From: Amaranthus tricolor
Lineage: Eukaryota; Streptophyta; Magnoliopsida; Caryophyllales; Amaranthaceae
Direction: 5' to 3'
Assembly: GCF_026212465.1 (NCBI RefSeq)
Contig: NC_080050.1
Location: 33,426,130 to 33,490,129 of the forward strand
DNA length: 64,000 nt
Every line of letters starts with the position of its first letter. The stretch's first letter is position 1. This document shows positions 41,501-55,300 of this stretch, one piece after another. Both the position numbers and the translations under genes were made by a program. Below the pieces are notes generated by a model. That model saw only the letters and a list, made by a program, of their open reading frames with translations. It made no database searches and was not told where the DNA came from.

Positions 41501-42659
41501 AACACTTTTTGGTATATATTATTGTGTTGAAGTGGTTAGAATTGAAAATAATAGTCGTATGATAGAAATTACGTGTTAAATTGCGATTTTATGTGTTTAT
41601 AAGCTTTTTTGGCACTTTCGCACATAAAGTAGCCCAAACTTGCGTTGTTTTGCAGGAAACTTGGCACACAACACTGTTTGGTATATATTATTGTGTTGAA
41701 ATGGTTAGAATTGAAAATAATAGTCATATGATAGAAATTACATGTTAAATTGCGATTTTATTTGTTTTTAAGCTTTTTTGGCACTTTCGCACATAAAGTA
41801 GCCTAAACTTGCGTTTTTTTGCACGAAAGTTGGCACACAACACTATTTGGTATATATTATTGTGTTGAAGTGGTTAGAATTTAAAATCATTGTTATATGC
41901 TCGAAATTACGTTCTATAGGTGTGATTTTAAGTGTTTTTAAGCTTTTTTGGTACTTACACGGATAAAGTAGCTTAATTTTGGTTTGTTTTGTACGAAATT
42001 TGGAACAAAACACTCTTTGGTATATATTCTTGTGTTGAAGTGGTTAGAATTGAAAATAATAGTCATATGATAGATATTACGTGTTAAGTTGCGATTTTAT
42101 GCGTTTTTATGCTTTTTTGGCACTTTCGCACATAGAGTAGCCCAAACTTGCTTTGTTTTGCACGAAACTTTGCACACAACACTATTTGGTATATATTATT
42201 GTTTTAAAGTGGTTAGAATTAAAAATCATAGTTATATGCTAGAAATTACATGCTAAAGGTGTGATTTTAAGGGTTTTTAAGCTTTTTTGGCACTTACAGG
42301 AATAAAGTAGCTTAAATTTGGTTTGTGTTGCATGTAACATGGAACAAAACACTCTTTGGTATATATTATTGTTTTTAAGTGGTTAGAATTGAAAATAACA
42401 GTCATATGATAGAAATTACGTGTTAAGTTGTGATTTTATGTGCTTTTAAGCTTTTTTGGCACTTACACGAATAAAGTAGCTTAAATTTGGTTTGTTTTGC
42501 ATGAAACATGGAACAAAACACTCTTTGGTATATATTATTGTGTTGAAGTGGTTAGAATTGAAAATAATAGTCATATGATAGAAATTACGTGTTAAATTGC
42601 GATTGTATGTGTTTTAAGCTTTTTTGGCACTTTCGCACATAAAATAGCCCAAACTTGCA
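26501..42659 (-). repeat. Homogeneous 8-mer higher-order repeat (~1,353 bp), about 12 copies
   Basis: Marker monomers with TGTAGTGTTTTGCACG or TGCAGTGTTTTGCACG occur near 26906, 28270, 29120, 30477, 31831, 33187, 34540, 35896, 37250, 38603, 39955, 41303 and 42660. Spacing is 1,348-1,364 bp except one interval of about 850 bp, a unit shortened to five monomers. Typical variants are TTACAGGAATAAAG, TATATTCTTGTGTTG and TTACATGCTAAAGG. From about 30 kb the copies are nearly identical, the most homogeneous part of the window. The first roughly 3 kb after the gap has many extra bases in homopolymers. Confidence 0.88.
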
Positions 42660-45088
42660 GTGTTTTGCATGAAAGTTGGCACACAACACTATTTGGTATA
42701 TATTATTGTGTTGAAGTGGTTAGAATTTAAAATCATTGTTATATGCTCGAAATTACATTCTATAGGTGTGATTTTAAGGCTTTTTAAGCTTTTTTGGCAC
42801 TTACACGAATAAAGTAGCTTAAATTTGGTATGTTTTGCACGAAATTTGGAACAAAACACTTTTTGGTATATATTATTGTGTTGAAGTGGTTAGAATTGAA
42901 AATAATAGTCATATGATAGAAATTACGTGTTAAGTTGCGATTTGATGTGTTTTTAAGCTTTTTTGGCACTTTCGCACATAGAGTAGCCCAAACTTGCTTT
43001 GTTTTGCACGAAACTTTGCACACAACACTATTTGGTATATATTATTGTGTTGAAGTGGTTAGAATTAAAAATCAAAGTTATATGCTAGAAATTACGTGCT
43101 AAAGGTGTGATTTTAAGGGCTTTTAAGCTTTTTTGGCACTTACACAAATAAAGTAGCTTAAATTTGGTTTGTAATGTACGAAATTTTGAACAAAACACTC
43201 TTTGGTATATATTATAGTGTTTAAGTGGTTAGAATTGAAAATAATAGTCATATGATAGAAATTACGTGTTAAGTTGCGATTTTATGTGTTTTTATGGTTT
43301 TTTGGCACTTTCGCACATAAAGTAGCCCAAACTTGCGTTGTTTTGCAGGAAACTTGGCACACAACACTGTTTGGTATATATTATTGTGTTGAAGTGGTTA
43401 GAATTGAAAATAATAGTCATATGATAGAAATTACGTGTTAAATTGCGATTTTATTTGTTTTTAAGCTTTTTTGGCACTTTCGCACATCAAGTAGCCCAAA
43501 CTTGCGTTGTTTTGCATGAAAGGTTGCACACAACACTATTTGGTATATATTATTGTGTTGAAGTGGTTAGAATTCAAAATCATTGTTATATGCTCGAAAT
43601 TACGTTCTATAGGTGTGATTTTAAGTGTTTTTAAGCTTTTTTGGTACTTACACGGATAAAGTAGCTTAATTTTGGTTTGTTTTGTACGAAATTTGGAACA
43701 AAACACTCTTTGGTATATATTCTTGTGTTGAAGTGGTTAGAATTGAAAATAATAGTCATATGATAGATATTACGTGTTAAGTTGCGATTTTATGCGTTTT
43801 TATGCTTTTTTGGCACTTTCGCACATAGAGTAGCCCAAACTTGCTTTGTTTTGCACGAAACTTTGCACACAACACTATTTGGTATATATTATTGTTTTAA
43901 AGTGGCTAGAATAAAAAATCATAGTTATATGCTAGAAATTACATGCTAAAGGTGTGATTTTAAGGGTTTTTAAGCTTTTTTGGCACTTACAGGAATAAAG
44001 TAGCTTAAATTTGGTTTGTGTTGCATGTAACATGGAACAAAACACTCTTTGGTATATATTATTGTTTTTAAGTGGTTAGAATTGAAAATAACAGTCATAT
44101 GATAGAAATTACGTGTTAAGTTGTGATTTTATGTGCTTTTAAGCTTTTTTGGCACTTACACGAATAAAGTAGCTTAAATTTGGTTTGTTTTGCATGAAAC
44201 ATGGAACAAAACACTCTTTGGTATATATTATTGTGTTGAAGTGCTTAGAATTGAAAATAATAGTCATATGATAGAAATTACGTGTTAAATTGCGATTGTA
44301 TGTGTTTTAAGCTTTTTTGGCACTTTCGCACATAAAATAGCCCAAACTTGCAGTGTTTTGCACGAAAGTTGGCACACAACACTATTTGGTATATATTATT
44401 GTGTTGAAGTGGTTAGAATTTAAAATCATTGTTATATGCTCGAAATTACATTCTATAGGTGTGATTTTAAGGGTTTTTAAGCTTTTTTGGCACTTACACG
44501 AATAAAGTAGCTTAAATTTGGTATGTTTTGCACGAAATTTGGAACAAAACACTTTTTGGTATATATTATTGTGTTGAAGTGGTTAGAATTGAAAATAATA
44601 GTCATATGATAGAAATTACGTGTTAAGTTGCGATTTGATGTGTTTTTAAGCTTTTTTGGCACTTTCGCACATAGAGTAGCCCAAACTTGCTTTGTTTTGC
44701 ACGAAACTTTGCACACAACACTATTTGGTATATATTATTGTGTTGAAGTGGTTAGAATTAAAAATCAAAGTTATATGCTAGAAATTACGTGCTAAAGGTG
44801 TGATTTTAAGGGCTTTTAAGCTTTTTTGGCACTTACACAAATAAAGTAGCTTAAATTTGGTTTGTAATGTACGAAATTTAGAACAAAACACTCTTTGGTA
44901 TATATTATAGTGTTTAAGTGGTTAGAATTGAAAATAATAGTCATATGATAGAAATTACGTGTTAAATTGCGATTTTATTTGTTTTTAAGCTTTTTTGGCA
45001 CTTTCGCACATAAAGTAGCCCAAACTTGCGTTGTTTTGCATGAAAGGTTGCACACAACACTATTTGGTATATATTATTGTGTTGAAGT
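42660..45088 (-). repeat. 10-mer higher-order repeat (~1,693 bp), about 1.4 copies
   Basis: The marker interval 42660 to 44352 is 1,692 bp, or ten monomers. Private variants recur at this offset: AAAAATCAAAGTTATATGC near 43,064 and 44,758, and TATATTATAGTGTTTAAG near 43,207 and 44,900. After about 44,950 the second copy skips one monomer. It then ends in a truncated monomer at 45,088. Confidence 0.75.
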
Positions 45089-45130
45089 GCTTAAATTTGG
45101 TTTGTTTTGTACGAAATTTGGAACAAAACA
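45060..45130 (-). repeat. Truncated satellite monomer (~100 bp deleted)
   Basis: The linkers TTTGGTATATATTATTG at about 45,063 and 45,136 are only about 70 bp apart instead of 170. Reading the plus strand, TTGTGTTGAAGTG joins directly to CTTAAATTTGGTTTG, skipping the CACGTAA block and the HindIII block. The junction is at about 45,088-45,091. Confidence 0.85.
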
Positions 45131-48100
45131 CTCTTTGGTATATATTATTGTGTTGAAGTGGTTAGAATTGAAAATAATAGTCATATGATAGAAATTACGT
45201 GTTAAGTTGCGATTTTATGTGTTTTTATGCTTTTTTGGCACTTTCGCACATAAAGTAGCCCAAACTTCCGTTGTTTTGCAGGAAACTTGGCACACAACAC
45301 TATTTGGTATATATTATTGTTTTGAAGTGGTTAAAATTTAAAATGATAGTTATATGCTAAAAATTACTTGCTAAAGGTGTGATTTTAAGGGTTTTAAAGC
45401 TTTTTTGGCACTTACACGATTAAAGTAGCTTAAATTTGGTTTGTTTTGCATGTAACATGGAACAAAACACTCTTTGGTATATATTATTGTTTTTAAGTGG
45501 TTAGAATTGAAAATAATAGTCATATGATAGAAATTACGTGTTAAGTTGTGATTTTATGTGTTTTTAAGGTTTTTTGGTACTTTGGCACATAAAGTAGCCG
45601 AAACCTCCTTTGTTTTGCACGTAACTTGGCACACAACACTATTTGGTATATATTATTGTGTTGAAGTGGTTATAATTTAAAATCATAGTTATATGCTAGA
45701 AATTACGTTCTAAAGGTGTGATTTTAAGGGTTTTAAAGCTTTTTTGGCACTTACACAAATAAAGTAGCTTAAATTTGGTATGTTTTGCACGAAATTTGGA
45801 ACAAAACACTTTTTGGTATATAATATTGTGTTGAAGTGGTTAGAATTGAAAATAATAGTAATATGATAGAAATTACGTGTTAAATTGCGATTTTATGTGT
45901 TTATAAGCTTTTTTGGCACTTTCGCACATAAAGTAGCCTAAACTTGCGTTGTTTTGCACGAAAGTTGGCACACAACACTATTTGGTATATATTATTGTGT
46001 TGAAGTGGTTAGAATTTAAAATCATTGTTATATGCTCGAAATTACGTTCTATAGGTGTGATTTTAAGGGTTTTTAAGCTTTTTTGGCACTTACACGAATA
46101 AAGTAGCTTAAATTTGGTGTGTTTTGCACGAAATTTGGAACAAAACACTTTTTGGTATACATTATTGTGTTGAAGTGGTTAGAATTGAAAATAATAGTCA
46201 TATGATAGAAATTACGTGTTAAGTTGCGATTTGATGTGTTTTCAAGCTTTTTTGGCACTTTCGCACATAGAGTAGCTCAAACTTGTTTTGTTTTGCATGA
46301 AACATTGCACACAACACTATTTGGTATATATTATTGTGTTGAAGTGGTTAGGATTAAAAATCATAGATATATGCTAGAAATTACGTGCTAAAGGTGTGAT
46401 TTTAAGGGTTTTTAAGCTTTTTTGGCACTTACACGAATAAAGTAGCTTAAATTTGGTTTGTTTTGTAAAAATTTGGAACAAAACACTCTTTGGTATATAT
46501 TATTGTGTTGAAGTGGTTAGAATTGAAAATAATAGTCATATGATAGAAGTTACGTGTTAAGTTGCGATTTTATGTGTTTTTATGCTTTTTTGGCACTTTC
46601 GCACATAAAGTAGCCCAAACTTGCGTTGTTTTGCAGGAAACTTGGCACACTACACTATTTGGTATCTATTATTGTGTTGAAGTGGTTAGAATTTAAAATG
46701 ATAGTTATATGCTAGAAATTACGGGCTAAAGGTGTGATTTTAAGGGTTTTTAAGCTTTTTTGGCACTTACACGAATAAAGTAGCTTAAATTTGGTTTGTT
46801 TTGCATGTAACATGGAACAAAACACTCTTTGGTATATATTATTGTTTTGAAGTGGTTAGAATTGAAAATAATAGTCATATGATAGAAATTACGTGTTAAG
46901 TTGTGATTTTGTGTGTTTTTAAGCTTTTTTTGGCACTTACACGAATAAAGTAGCTTAAATTTGGGTTGTTTTGCATGAAACATGGAACAAAACACTCTTT
47001 GGTATATATTATTGTGTTGAAGTGGTTAGAATTTAAAATAATAGTCATATCATAGAAATTACGAGTTAAATTGCGATTTTATGTGTTTTAAGCTTTTTTG
47101 GCACTTTCGCACATAAAATAGCCCAAACTTGCAGTGTTTTGCACGAAAGTTGGCACACAACACTATTTGGTATATATTATTGTGTTGAAGTGGTTAGAAT
47201 TTAAAATCATTGTTATATGCTAGAAATTACATTCTACAGGTGTGATTTTAAGGGTTTTTAAGCTTTTTTGGCACTTACACGAATAAAGTAGCTTAAATTT
47301 GGTTTGCTTTGCACGTAACATGGAACAAAACACTCTTTGGTATATATTATTGTGTTGAAGTGGTTAGAATTGAAAATAATAGTCATATGATAGAAATTAC
47401 GTGTTAAGTTGCGATTTTATGTGTTTTTAAGCTTTTTTGGCACTTTCGCACATAAAGTAGCCCAAACATGCGTTGTTTTGCACGAAAGTTGGCACACAAC
47501 ACTATTTGGTATATATTATTGTGTTGAAGTGGTTATAATTTGAAATCATTGTTATATGCTCGAAATTACGTGCTAAAGGTGTCATTTTAAGGGTTTTTAA
47601 GCTTTTTTGGCACTTACACGAATAAAGTAGCTTAAATTTGGTTTGTTTTGTACGAAATTTGGAACAAAACACTCTTTGGTATATATTATTGTGTTAAAGT
47701 GGTTAGAATTGAAAATAATAGTCATATGATAGAAATTACGTGTTAAGTTGCGATTTTATGTGTTTTTATGCTTTTTTAACACTTTCGCACATAAAGTAGC
47801 CCAAACTTGCGTTGTTATGCAGGAAACTTGGCAAAGAACACTATTTGGTATATATTATTGTGTTGAAGTGGTTATAATTTGAAATCATTGTTATATGCTC
47901 GAAATTACGTGCTAAAGGTGTGATTTTAAGGGTTTTTAAGCTTTTTTGGCACTTACACGAATAAAGTAGCTTAAATTTGGTTTGTTGTGTACGAAATTTG
48001 GAACAAAACACTCTTTGGTATATATTATTGTGTTGAAGTGGTTAGAATTGAAAATAATAGTCATATGATAGAAATTACGTGTTAAGTTGCGATTTTATGT

Positions 48101-51100
48101 GTTTTTATGCCTTTTTGGCACTTTCGCACATAAAGTAGCCCAAACTTGCGTTGTTTTGCAGGAAACTTGGCACACAACACTATTTGGTATATATTATTGT
48201 TTTGAAGTGGTTAGAATTTAAAATGATAGTTATATGCTAGAAATTACTTGCTAAAGGTGTGATTTTAAGGGTTTTTAAGCTTTTTGGCACTTACACGAAT
48301 AAAGTAGCTTAAATTTGGTATGTTTTGCACGAAATTTGGAACAAAACACTTTTTGGTATATATTATTGTGTTGAAGTGGTTAAAATTTAAAATAATAGTC
48401 ATATGATAGAAATTACGTGTTAAGTTGTGATTTTATGTGTTTTTAAGCTTTTTTGGCACTTACACGAATAAAGTAGCTTAAATTTGGTATGTTTTGCACG
48501 ATATTCGGAACAAAACACTTTTTGGTATATATTATTGTAATGAAGTGGTTAGAATTGAAAATAATAGTCATATGATAGAAATTACGTGTTAAGTTGCGAT
48601 TTGATGTGTTTTTAAGCTTTTTTGGCACTTTCGCACATAGAGTAGCCCAAACTTGCTTTGTTTTGCACGAAACTTTGCACACAACACTATTTGGTATATA
48701 TTATTGTGTTGAAGTGGTTAGAATTAAAAATCATAGTTATATGCTACAAATTACGTGCTAAAGGTGAGATTTTAAGGGTTTTTAAGCTTTTTTGGCACTT
48801 ACACGAATAAAGTAGCTTAAATTTGGTTTGTTTTGTACGAAATTTGGAACAAAACACTCTTTGGTATTTATTATTGTGTTGAAGTGGTTAGAATTGAAAA
48901 TAATAGTCATATGATAGAAATTACGTGTTAAGTTGCAATTTATTTTTTTTTAGTCTTTTTTGGCACTTTCGCACATAAAGTAGCCTAAACTTGGGTTGTT
49001 TTGCAGGAAACTTGGCACACAACACTATTTGGTATATATTATTGTGTTGAAGTGGTTAGAATTTAAAATGATAGTTATATGCTAGAAATTATGTGCTATA
49101 GGTGTGATTTTAAGGGTTTTTAAGCTTTTTTGGCACTTACACGAATAAAGTAGCTTAAATTTGGTTTGTTTTGCATGTAACATGGAACAAAACACTCTTT
49201 GGTATATATTAATGTTTTGAAGTGGTTAGAATTGAAAATAATAGTCATATGATAGAAATTAGGTGTTAAGTTGTGATTTTAAGTGTTTTTAAGCTTTTTT
49301 GGCACTTACACGAATAAAGTAGCTTAAATTTGGTTTGTTTTTCATGAAACATGGAACAAAACACTCTTTGGTATATATTATTGTGTTGAAGTGGTTAGAA
49401 TTGAAAATAATAGTCATATGATAGAAATTACGTGTTAAATAGCGATTTTATTTGTTTTTAAGCTTTATGCACTTTCGTACATAAAGTAGCCCAAACTTGC
49501 GTTGTTTTGCACGAAAGTTGGCACACAACACTATGTGGTATATATTATTGTGTTGAAGTGGTTAGATTTTAAAATCATTGTTATATGCTCGAAATTACGT
49601 TCTATAGGTGTGATTTTAAGTGTTTTTATGCTTTTTTGGCACTTACACGAATAAAGTAGCTTAAATTTGGTATGTTTTGCACGAAATTTGGAAGTAAAAC
49701 TTTTAGTTATATATTATTGTGTTGAAGTGGTTAGAATTTAAAATAATAGTCATATGATAGAAATTACGTGTTAAGTTGCGATTTGATGTGTTTTTAAGCT
49801 TTTTTGGCACTTTCGCACATAGAGTAGCCCAAACTTGCTTTGTTTTGGACGAAACTTTGCACACAACACTATTTGGTATATATTATTGTGTTGAAGTGGT
49901 TAGAATTAAAAATCATAGTTATATGCTAGAAATTACGTGCTAAAGGTGTGATTTTAAGGGTTTTTAAGCTTTTTTGGCACTTACACGAATAAAGTAGCTT
50001 AAATTTGGTTTGTTTTGCATGTAACATGGAACAAAACACTCTTTGGTATATATTATTGTGTTGAAGTGGTTAGAATTGAAAATAATAGTCATATGATAGA
50101 AATTACGTGTTAAATAGCGATTTTATTTGTTTTTAAGCTTTTTTGGCACTTTCGCACATAAAGTAGCCCAAACTTGCGTTGTTTTGCACGAAAGTTGGCA
50201 CACAACACTATGTGGTATATATTTATTGTGTTGAAGTGGTTAGAATTAAAAATCATAGTTATATGCTAGAAATTACGTGCTAAAGGTGTGATTTTAAGGG
50301 TTTTTAAGCTTTTTTGGTACTTCCAAGAATAAAGTAGCTTAAATTGGGTTTGTTTTGTACGAAATTTGGAACAAAAAACTTTTAGTTATATATTATTGTG
50401 TTGAAGTGGTTAGAATTGAAAATAATAGTCATATGATAGAAATTACGTGTTAAGTTGCGATTTTATGTGTTTTTATGCTTTTTTGGCACTTTCGCACATA
50501 AAGTAGCCGAAACTTGCATTGTTTTGCAGGAAACTTGGCACACAACAGTATTTGGTATATATTATTGTTTTGAAGTGGTTAGAATTTAAAATGATAGTTA
50601 TTTGCTAGAAATTACGTGCTAAAGGTGTGATTTTAAGGGTTTTAAAGCTTTTTTGGCACTTACACGATTAAAGTAGCTTAAATTTTGTTTGTTTTGCATG
50701 TAACATGGAACAAAACACTCTTTGGTATATATTATTGTTTTCAAGTGGTTAGAATTGAAAATAATAGTCATATGATAGAAATTACGTATTAAGTTGTGAT
50801 TTTATGTGTTTATAAGCTTTTTTGGCACTTTCGCACATAAAGTAGCCCAAACTAGCATTGTTTTGCAGGAAACTTGGCACACAACACTGTTTGGTATATA
50901 TTATTGTGTTGAAGTGGTTAGAATTTAAAACGATAGTCATAGGCTAGCAATTACGTGCTAAAGGTGTGATTTTAGGGGTTTTTAAGCTTTTTTGGCACTT
51001 ACAAGAATAAAGTAGCTTAAATTTGGTTTGTTTTGCATGAAACATGGAACAAAACACTCTTTGGTATATATTATTGTGTTGAAATGGTTAGAATTGAAAA

Positions 51101-52300
51101 TAATAGTCATATGATAGAAATTACGTGTTAAATTGCGATTTTATGTGTTTTTAAGCTTTTTTGGCACTTTCGCACATAGAGTAGCCCAAACTTGTTTTGT
51201 TTTGCACGAAACATTGCACACAACACTATTTGGTATATATTATTGTGTTGAAGTGGTTAGAATTTAAAATGATAGTTCTATGCTAGAAATTACGTGCTAA
51301 AGGTGTGATTTTAAGGGTTTTTAAGCTTTTTTGCACTTACACGAATAAAGTAGCTTAAATTTGGTTTGTTTTGTACAAAATTTGGAACAAAACACTCTTT
51401 GGTATATATTATTGTGTTGAAGTGGTTAGAATTGAAAATAATAGTCATATGATAGAAATTACGTGTTAAGTTGCGATTTTATGTGTTTTTATGGTTTTTT
51501 GGCACTTTCGCACATAAAGTAGCCCAAACTTGCGTTCTTTTGCAGGAAACTTGGCACACAACACTATTTGGTATATATTATTGTGTTGAAGTGGTTAGAA
51601 TTTAAAATGATAGTTCTATGCTAGAAATTACGTGCTAAAGGTGTGATTTTAAGGGTTTTTAAGCTTTTTTGGCACTTACACGAAGAAAGTAGCTTAAATT
51701 TGGTTTGTTTTGCATGTAACATGGAACAAAACACTCTTTGGTATATATTATTGTTTTGAAGTGGTTAGAATTTAAAATAATAGTCATATGATAGAAATCA
51801 CGTGTTAAGTTGTGATTTTATGTGTTTTTAAGCTTTTTTGGCACTTACACGAATAAAGTAGCTTAAATTTGGTTTGTTTTGCATGAAACATGGAACAAAA
51901 CACTCTTTGGTATATATTATTGTCTTGAAGGGGTTAGAATTGAAAATAATAGTCATATGATAGAAATTACGCGTTAAATTGCGATTTTATGTGTTTTAAG
52001 CTTTTTTGGCACTTTCGCACATAGAGTAGCCCAAACTTGCTTTGTTTTGCACGAAAGTTGGTACACAACACTATTTGGTATATATTATTGTGTTGAAGTG
52101 GTTAGAAATTAAAATCATTGTTATATCTAGAAATTACGTTTTATAGGTGTGATTTTAAGGGTTTTTAAGCTTTTTTGGCACTTACACGAATAAAGTAGCT
52201 TAAATTTGGTATGTTTTGCACGAAATTTGGAACAAAACACTTTTTGGTAAATATTATTGTGTTGAAGTGGTTAGAATTGAAAATAATAGTCATATGATAG
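45089..52300 (-). repeat. Divergent satellite zone without a simple HOR
   Basis: Monomers remain contiguous at about 170 bp but show more substitutions and small deletions than the 8-mer zone, and I found no regular unit. Examples are altered central blocks near 45,570 (AAGGTTTTTTGGTAC), 49,464 (HindIII block shortened) and 49,692 (TTTGG of the linker replaced). Pieces recur near the array end: about 48.7-49.0 kb resembles 58.0-58.35 kb, and about 50.3-51.0 kb resembles 58.7-59.45 kb and 60.3-61.0 kb. Confidence 0.7.
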
Positions 52301-55300
52301 AAATTACGTGTTAAGTTGCGATTTTATGTGTTTTTATGCTTTTTTGGCACTTTCGCACATAAAGTAGCCCAAACTTGCGTTGTTTTGCAGGAAACATGGC
52401 ACACAACACTATTTGGTATATATTATTGTGTTGAAGTGGTTATAATTTAAAATGATAGTTATATGCTAGAAATTACGTGCTAAAGGTTTGATTTTAAGGG
52501 TTTTTAAGCTTTTTGGGCACTTACACGAATAAAGTAGCTTAAATTTGGTTTGTTTTGCATGTATCATGGAACAAAACACTCTTTGGTATATATTATTTTT
52601 TTGAAGTGGTTAGAATTTAAAATAATAGTCATATGATAGAAATTACGTATTAAGTTGTGATTTTATGTGTTTTTAAGCTTTTTTGGCACTTTCGCACATA
52701 AAATAGCCCAAACTTGCAGTGTTTTGCACGAAAGTTGGCACACAACTCTATTTGGTATATATTATTGTGTTGAAGTGGTTAGAATTTAAAATCATTGTTA
52801 TATGCTAGAAATTACGTTTTATAGGTGTGATTTTAAGAGTTTTTAAGCTTTTTTGGCACTTACACGAATAAAGTAGCTTGAATTTGGTATGTTTTGCACG
52901 AAATTTGGAACAAAACACTTTTTGGTATATATTATTATGTTGAAGTGGTTAGAATTGAAAATAATAGTCATATGATAGAAATTACGTGTTAAGTTGCGAT
53001 TTGATATGTTTTTAAGCTTTTTTGGCACTTTCGCACATAGAGTAGCCCAAACTTGCTTTGTTTTGCACGAAACTTTGCACACAACACTATTTGGTATATA
53101 TTATTTTGTTGAAGTGGTTAGAATTAAAAATCATAGTTATATGCTAGAATTTACGTGCTAAAGGTGTGATTTTAAGGGTTTTTAAGCTTTTTTGGCACTT
53201 ACACGAATAAAGTAGCTTAAATTTGGTTTGTTTTGCATGAAACATGGAACAAAACACTCTTTGGTATATATTATTGTGTTGAAGTGGTTAGAATTTAAAA
53301 TAAAAGTTATATGATAGAAATTACGTGTTAAATTGCGATTTTATGTGTTTTTAAGCTTTTTTGGCACTTTCGCACATAAAGTAGCCCAAAGTTGCGTTGT
53401 TTTGCACGAAAGATGGCACACAACACTATTTGGTATATATTATTGTGTTGAAGTGGTTAGAATTTAAAATCATTGTTATATGCTCGAAATTACGTTCTAT
53501 AGGTGTGATTTTAAGGGTTTGTAAGCTCTTTTGGCACTTACACGAATAAAGTAGCTTAAATTTGGTGTGTTTTGCACGAAATTTGGAACAAAACACTTTT
53601 TGGTATATATTATTGTGTTGAAGTGGTTAGAATTGAAAATAATAGTCATATGATAGAAATTACGTGTTAAGTTGCGATTTGATGTGTTTTTAAGCTTTTT
53701 TGGCACTTTCGCACATAGAGTAGCCCAAACTTGTTTTGTTTTGCACGAAACATTGCACACAACACTATTTGGTATATATTATTGTGTTGAAGTGGTTAGA
53801 ATTAAAAATCATAGATATATGCTAGAAATTACGTGCTAAAGGTGTGATTTTAAGGATTTTTAAGCTTTTTTGGCACTAACACGAATAAAGTAGCTTTAAT
53901 TTGGTTTGTTTTGTACGAAATTTGGAACAAAACACTCTTTGGTATATATTATTGTGTTGAAGTGGTTAGAATTGAATATAATAGTCATATGATAGAAATT
54001 ACATGTTATGTTGCGATTTTATGTGTTTTTATGGTTTTTTGGCACTTTCGCACATAAAGTAGCCCAAACTTGCGTTGTTTTGCAGGAAACTTAGCACACA
54101 ACACGATTTGGTATATATTATTGTGTTGAAGTGGTAAGAATTTAAAATTATAGTTATATGCTAGAAATTACGTGCTAAAGGTGTGATTTTAAGGGTTTTT
54201 ATGCTTTTTTGGCACTTACACGAATAAAGTAGCTTAAATTTGGTTTGTTTTGCATGTAACATGGAACAAAACAATCTTTGGTATATATTATTGTTTTGAA
54301 GTGGTTAGAATTTAAAACAATAGTCATATGATAGAAATTACGTGTTAACTTGTGATTTTATATGTTTTTAAGCTTTTTTGGCACTTTCGCGAATAAAGTA
54401 GCTTAAATTTGGTTTGTTTTGCATGAAACATGGAACAAAACACTCTTTGGTATATATTATTGTGTTGAAGGGGTTAGAATTGAAAATAATAGTCATATGA
54501 TAGAAATTACGCGTTAAATTGCGATTTTATGTGTTTTAAGCTTTTTTGGCACTTTCGCACATAGAGTAGCCCAAACTTGCTTTGTTTTGCACGAAAGTTG
54601 GCACACAACACTATTTGATATATATTATTGTGTTGAAGTGGTTAGAATTTAAAATCATTGTTATATGCTAGAAATTACGTTTTATAGGTGTGATTTTAAG
54701 GGTTTTTAAGCTTTTTTGGCACTTACACGAATAAAGTAGCTTAAATTTGGTATGTTTTGCACGAAATTTGGAACAAAACACTTTTTGGTATATATTATTG
54801 TGTTGAAGTGGTTAGAATTGAAAATAATAGACATATGATAGAAATTACGTGTTAAATTGCGATTTTATGTGTTTTTAAGCTTTTTTGGCACTTTCGCACA
54901 TAAAGTAGCCCAAACTTGCGTTGTTTTGCACGAAAGTTGGCACACAACACTATTTGGTATACATTATTGTGTTGAAGTTGTTAGAATTTAAAATCATTGT
55001 TATATGCTCGAAATTACGTTCTATAGGTGTGATATGAAGGGTTTTTAAGCTTTTTTGGCACTTACACGAATCAAGTAGCTTAAATTTGGTGTGTTTTGGA
55101 CGAAATTTGGAACAAAACACTTTTTGGTATATATTATTGTGTTGAAGTGGTTAGAATTGAAAATAATAGTCATATGATAGAAATTACGTGTTAAGTTGCG
55201 ATTTTATGTGTTTTTATGCTTTTTTGGCACTTTCGCACATAAAGTAGCCCAAACTTGCGTTGTTTTGCAGGAAACATGGCACACAACACTATTTGGTATA

